This document shows, piece after piece, positions 47,569 through 49,331 of a DNA stretch of 49,331 bases. This DNA is from Klebsiella pneumoniae. GTDB lineage: Bacteria > Pseudomonadota > Gammaproteobacteria > Pseudomonadales > Pseudohongiellaceae. Every line of letters starts with the position of its first letter. Positions within the stretch are counted from its first letter, which is position 1. The notes below the pieces were generated by a model that worked only from the letters and a program-made list of their open reading frames with translations, was not told the origin of the DNA and ran no database searches. Made by a program: the position numbers and the translations under genes. The DNA is taken from positions 1 to 49,331 of the forward strand of contig CAMCRC010000012.1 of the NCBI GenBank assembly GCA_945877175.1, read 5' to 3'.

Positions 47569-49331
47569 TTACATGGCGGCCAATTCTGCTGCCTCGGCAA
47601 TGTCCACAGCCACGATGCGGGATACGCCGGGTTCGTGCATCGTAACACCCAACAGCTGGTTTGCCATTTCCATGGTCAGCTTGTTGTGGGTGATGAAAAC
47701 AAACTGCACGGACTGCGACATCTCCTTCACCAGATTGGCATAACGGCCCACATTGGCGTCGTCCAGCGGCGCGTCGACTTCGTCCAGCATGCAGAACGGC
47801 GACGGATTGAGCTGGAAGATGGAGAACACCAGCGCGATGGCTGTCATGGCCTTTTCACCGCCCGAGAGCAGATGAATGGTGCTGTTTCGCTTGCCCGGAG
47901 GCCGCGCCATGATGGTCACGCCCGTGTCCAGCAGATCCTCGCCCGTCATGTCCAGATAGGCATGGCCACCCCCGAAGACTTTTGGGAACAGCTCCTGCAG
48001 ACCGGCATTGATCTTGTCGAAGGTTTCCTTGAAGCGGGTGCGGGTTTCCTTGTCGATCTTGCGGATCGCGTTTTCGAGGGTGACCAGGGCACGTTCCAGG
48101 TCATCGTTCTGGGAATCCAGATACACCTTGCGCTCGGATTGCTGCTTGTATTCGTCGATGGCCGCCAGATTGATGGCGCCCAGACGCTGCACTCGGCCGG
48201 CGAGGGCTTCCAGCTCACGCTCACAGAAGGCCTGATCCACGCCCTCGGGCAAGGTATTCAGCACAGTATGCAGGTCATACCGGCTCTCACGCAGCTGATC
48301 CTGCAGGGCTTCGCGCTTGACCATGTCGCCTTCGCAGCGCAGCCGGTGTTCCATCAGGTGCTCGCGCAGCGCGGCGGCTGTGCGTTCGCAATGCGCGCGC
48401 TGCTGCTCCAGGCTGCGCAGGGCGTGTTCATTGCCTTCGGCCCGCACCTTGGCGGCATTGAGCTGGGCCTCTACTTCCAGGCGCTTCTGCAGCAGTGCCT
48501 CCAGTTCCGCGCGCTTGAACTCCAGGGGCGCGTCGGACTCCTGCAGCTGCCGCGTCAGCGAGTCGATCTTCTCTTTGGCGCGCTGCACTTGCGAGGCCAT
48601 GCGCTCCAGCGTGTCACGCACCGATTTCAGCTGGGATTGCAGCGACTGGGACTGCAGCGCCAGCTGATGGGCCTGATCCTTGTCGTGGCGAGCCTTCTGA
48701 CGAATCTGATCCAGGGCTTCGCGGCGCTCGTCGCGCTGCTGCAGCAGGAATTCCTTGCGTTCGGTGTCCAGCTCCATGGCATCCAGGGCCGACTGCAGAT
48801 TGGAGCGGGCCAGCGCCGTGTTCTCTTCTTCGATGGCCAGCTGGCGCTGCAGTTCGTCCAGCTCGTGCTGCAGGCGTTCGCGGCGAAGCGTGGTCTGCTC
48901 CACCTTCATCAGGCGGGCGCCCAGCTGGGACTTGTATTCACTGTACTGCCGGGCGGTCTGGGCAATCTGGCGCTGCAGATCCTCACGGCGTGTCTCCAGA
49001 TCCCGCAAGGCCTGCCGGCCCAGAGTCTGCGCTTCCAGCAGCTCGTCCACACGGGACTGCTGCAAGCCGATGTTCTCTTCCAGGCGGGAAATCTCGCCTT
49101 TGCGCTCCAGCAGACCCGCCTTCTCGTCAGCGGCCTTGCGCACGCGGATCCACGACTTGCCCAGCCAGATGCCCTGGCGTGTCACTACCGATTCGTGGGC
49201 CGCGAGGCTGCCGCGAATGGCCAGGGCTGCTGGGAGATCGTTCGCCACATAGATACCGGCCAGCAAGGCAGCGCTGTCCCAGCTCGATTCGATGCGGGAG
49301 GCCAGGGTCTCGCGTCCGGCCGGCGCCGGCA
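47569..49331 (-). CDS. smc: Chromosome partition protein SMC, C-terminal half (cut by window edge)
   Basis: About 586 residues are visible, running off the right edge. SMC is the ATPase of the condensin-like complex that organises and segregates chromosomes. The visible part holds the end of the hinge region ([23 protein letters not shown]), the returning coiled coil (about 170-430 residues before the end, rich in Glu, Gln, Arg and Leu), and the C-terminal ATPase lobe. That lobe has the ABC signature [19 protein letters not shown], Walker [18 protein letters not shown] and the switch region FVFITHNK. zipA follows 76 bp downstream on the same strand. Confidence 0.95.
   Translation of the reverse strand, partial: PAPAGRETLASRIESSWDSAALLAGIYVANDLPAALAIRGSLAAHESVVTRQGIWLGKSWIRVRKAADEKAGLLERKGEISRLEENIGLQQSRVDELLEAQTLGRQALRDLETRREDLQRQIAQTARQYSEYKSQLGARLMKVEQTTLRRERLQHELDELQRQLAIEEENTALARSNLQSALDAMELDTERKEFLLQQRDERREALDQIRQKARHDKDQAHQLALQSQSLQSQLKSVRDTLERMASQVQRAKEKIDSLTRQLQESDAPLEFKRAELEALLQKRLEVEAQLNAAKVRAEGNEHALRSLEQQRAHCERTAAALREHLMEHRLRCEGDMVKREALQDQLRESRYDLHTVLNTLPEGVDQAFCERELEALAGRVQRLGAINLAAIDEYKQQSERKVYLDSQNDDLERALVTLENAIRKIDKETRTRFKETFDKINAGLQELFPKVFGGGHAYLDMTGEDLLDTGVTIMARPPGKRNSTIHLLSGGEKAMTAIALVFSIFQLNPSPFCMLDEVDAPLDDANVGRYANLVKEMSQSVQFVFITHNKLTMEMANQLLGVTMHEPGVSRIVAVDIAEAAELAAM

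Overview
The window is a stretch of gammaproteobacterial chromosome. Three conserved blocks show this: gloB / yafS-type methyltransferase / rnhA / dnaQ / mltD, then tig-clpP-clpX-lon-hupB-ppiD, then smc-zipA-ligA. Other markers are rapA, djlA, fadB, ttcA, yheU, pdxB and the msrB/alaA pair. REP-like palindromes of the GTGGGAGCGGGC type recall Pseudomonas and its relatives, but I cannot name a genus. By eye, the left part is clearly less GC-rich than the part right of about 24.6 kb.

Layout. 1-0.3 kb: the end of an IS3-family element that has cut a YhdH/AcuI-type oxidoreductase gene behind sohB. 0.3-6.9 kb: sohB, nudC, dnaQ, rnhA and a methyltransferase (all minus), diverging from gloB and mltD. 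6.9-15.4 kb: the minus-strand proteostasis block tig, clpP, clpX, lon, hupB, ppiD. 15.4-19.2 kb: mobA, an AT-rich gene-poor stretch, a small DUF6316-like gene behind a long leader hairpin, and a GAF/HD-GYP signalling protein. 19.2-24.6 kb: an accessory block. It holds a catalytically degenerate alpha/beta hydrolase and, divergent from it, a DUF6502 gene. The two are separated by two copies of a 17-bp palindrome, one of which fills the spacer of a near-consensus promoter. A Gly-rich membrane-anchored protein, an outer-membrane barrel and a secreted-type protein lacking its N-terminus follow. 24.6-32.2 kb: msrB, alaA, then the minus-strand run fadB, ttcA, yheU, tusA, xni-like exonuclease and pdxB. 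32.3-41.8 kb: a polysaccharide deacetylase, a Bax-like glucosaminidase, bolA, an RbgA/YlqF-type GTPase, rapA and a large M16 peptidase. 41.8-42.0 kb: a possible small RNA with a strong terminator. 42.0-49.3 kb (minus): smc (cut by the window edge), zipA, ligA, an SLT-like lipoprotein and djlA.

Functional themes. The core genes cover replication and repair (DnaQ, RNase HI, LigA, SMC), division (ZipA), protein folding and degradation (trigger factor, ClpXP, Lon, PpiD, DjlA), cell-wall turnover (MltD, Bax-like, SLT lipoprotein) and tRNA thiolation (TusA, TtcA).

The two most unusual signals are these. (1) The 19.2-24.6 kb block, with its shared palindromic operator, looks like a small regulated envelope system of unknown function; DUF6502 itself is a candidate DNA-binding regulator. 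(2) REP-like palindromes sit inside three essential-type or housekeeping coding regions (xni-like, ligA, zipA). In all three the local tandem period is a multiple of three (21, 18 and 15 bp), so the REP sequence is translated as an in-frame insert.
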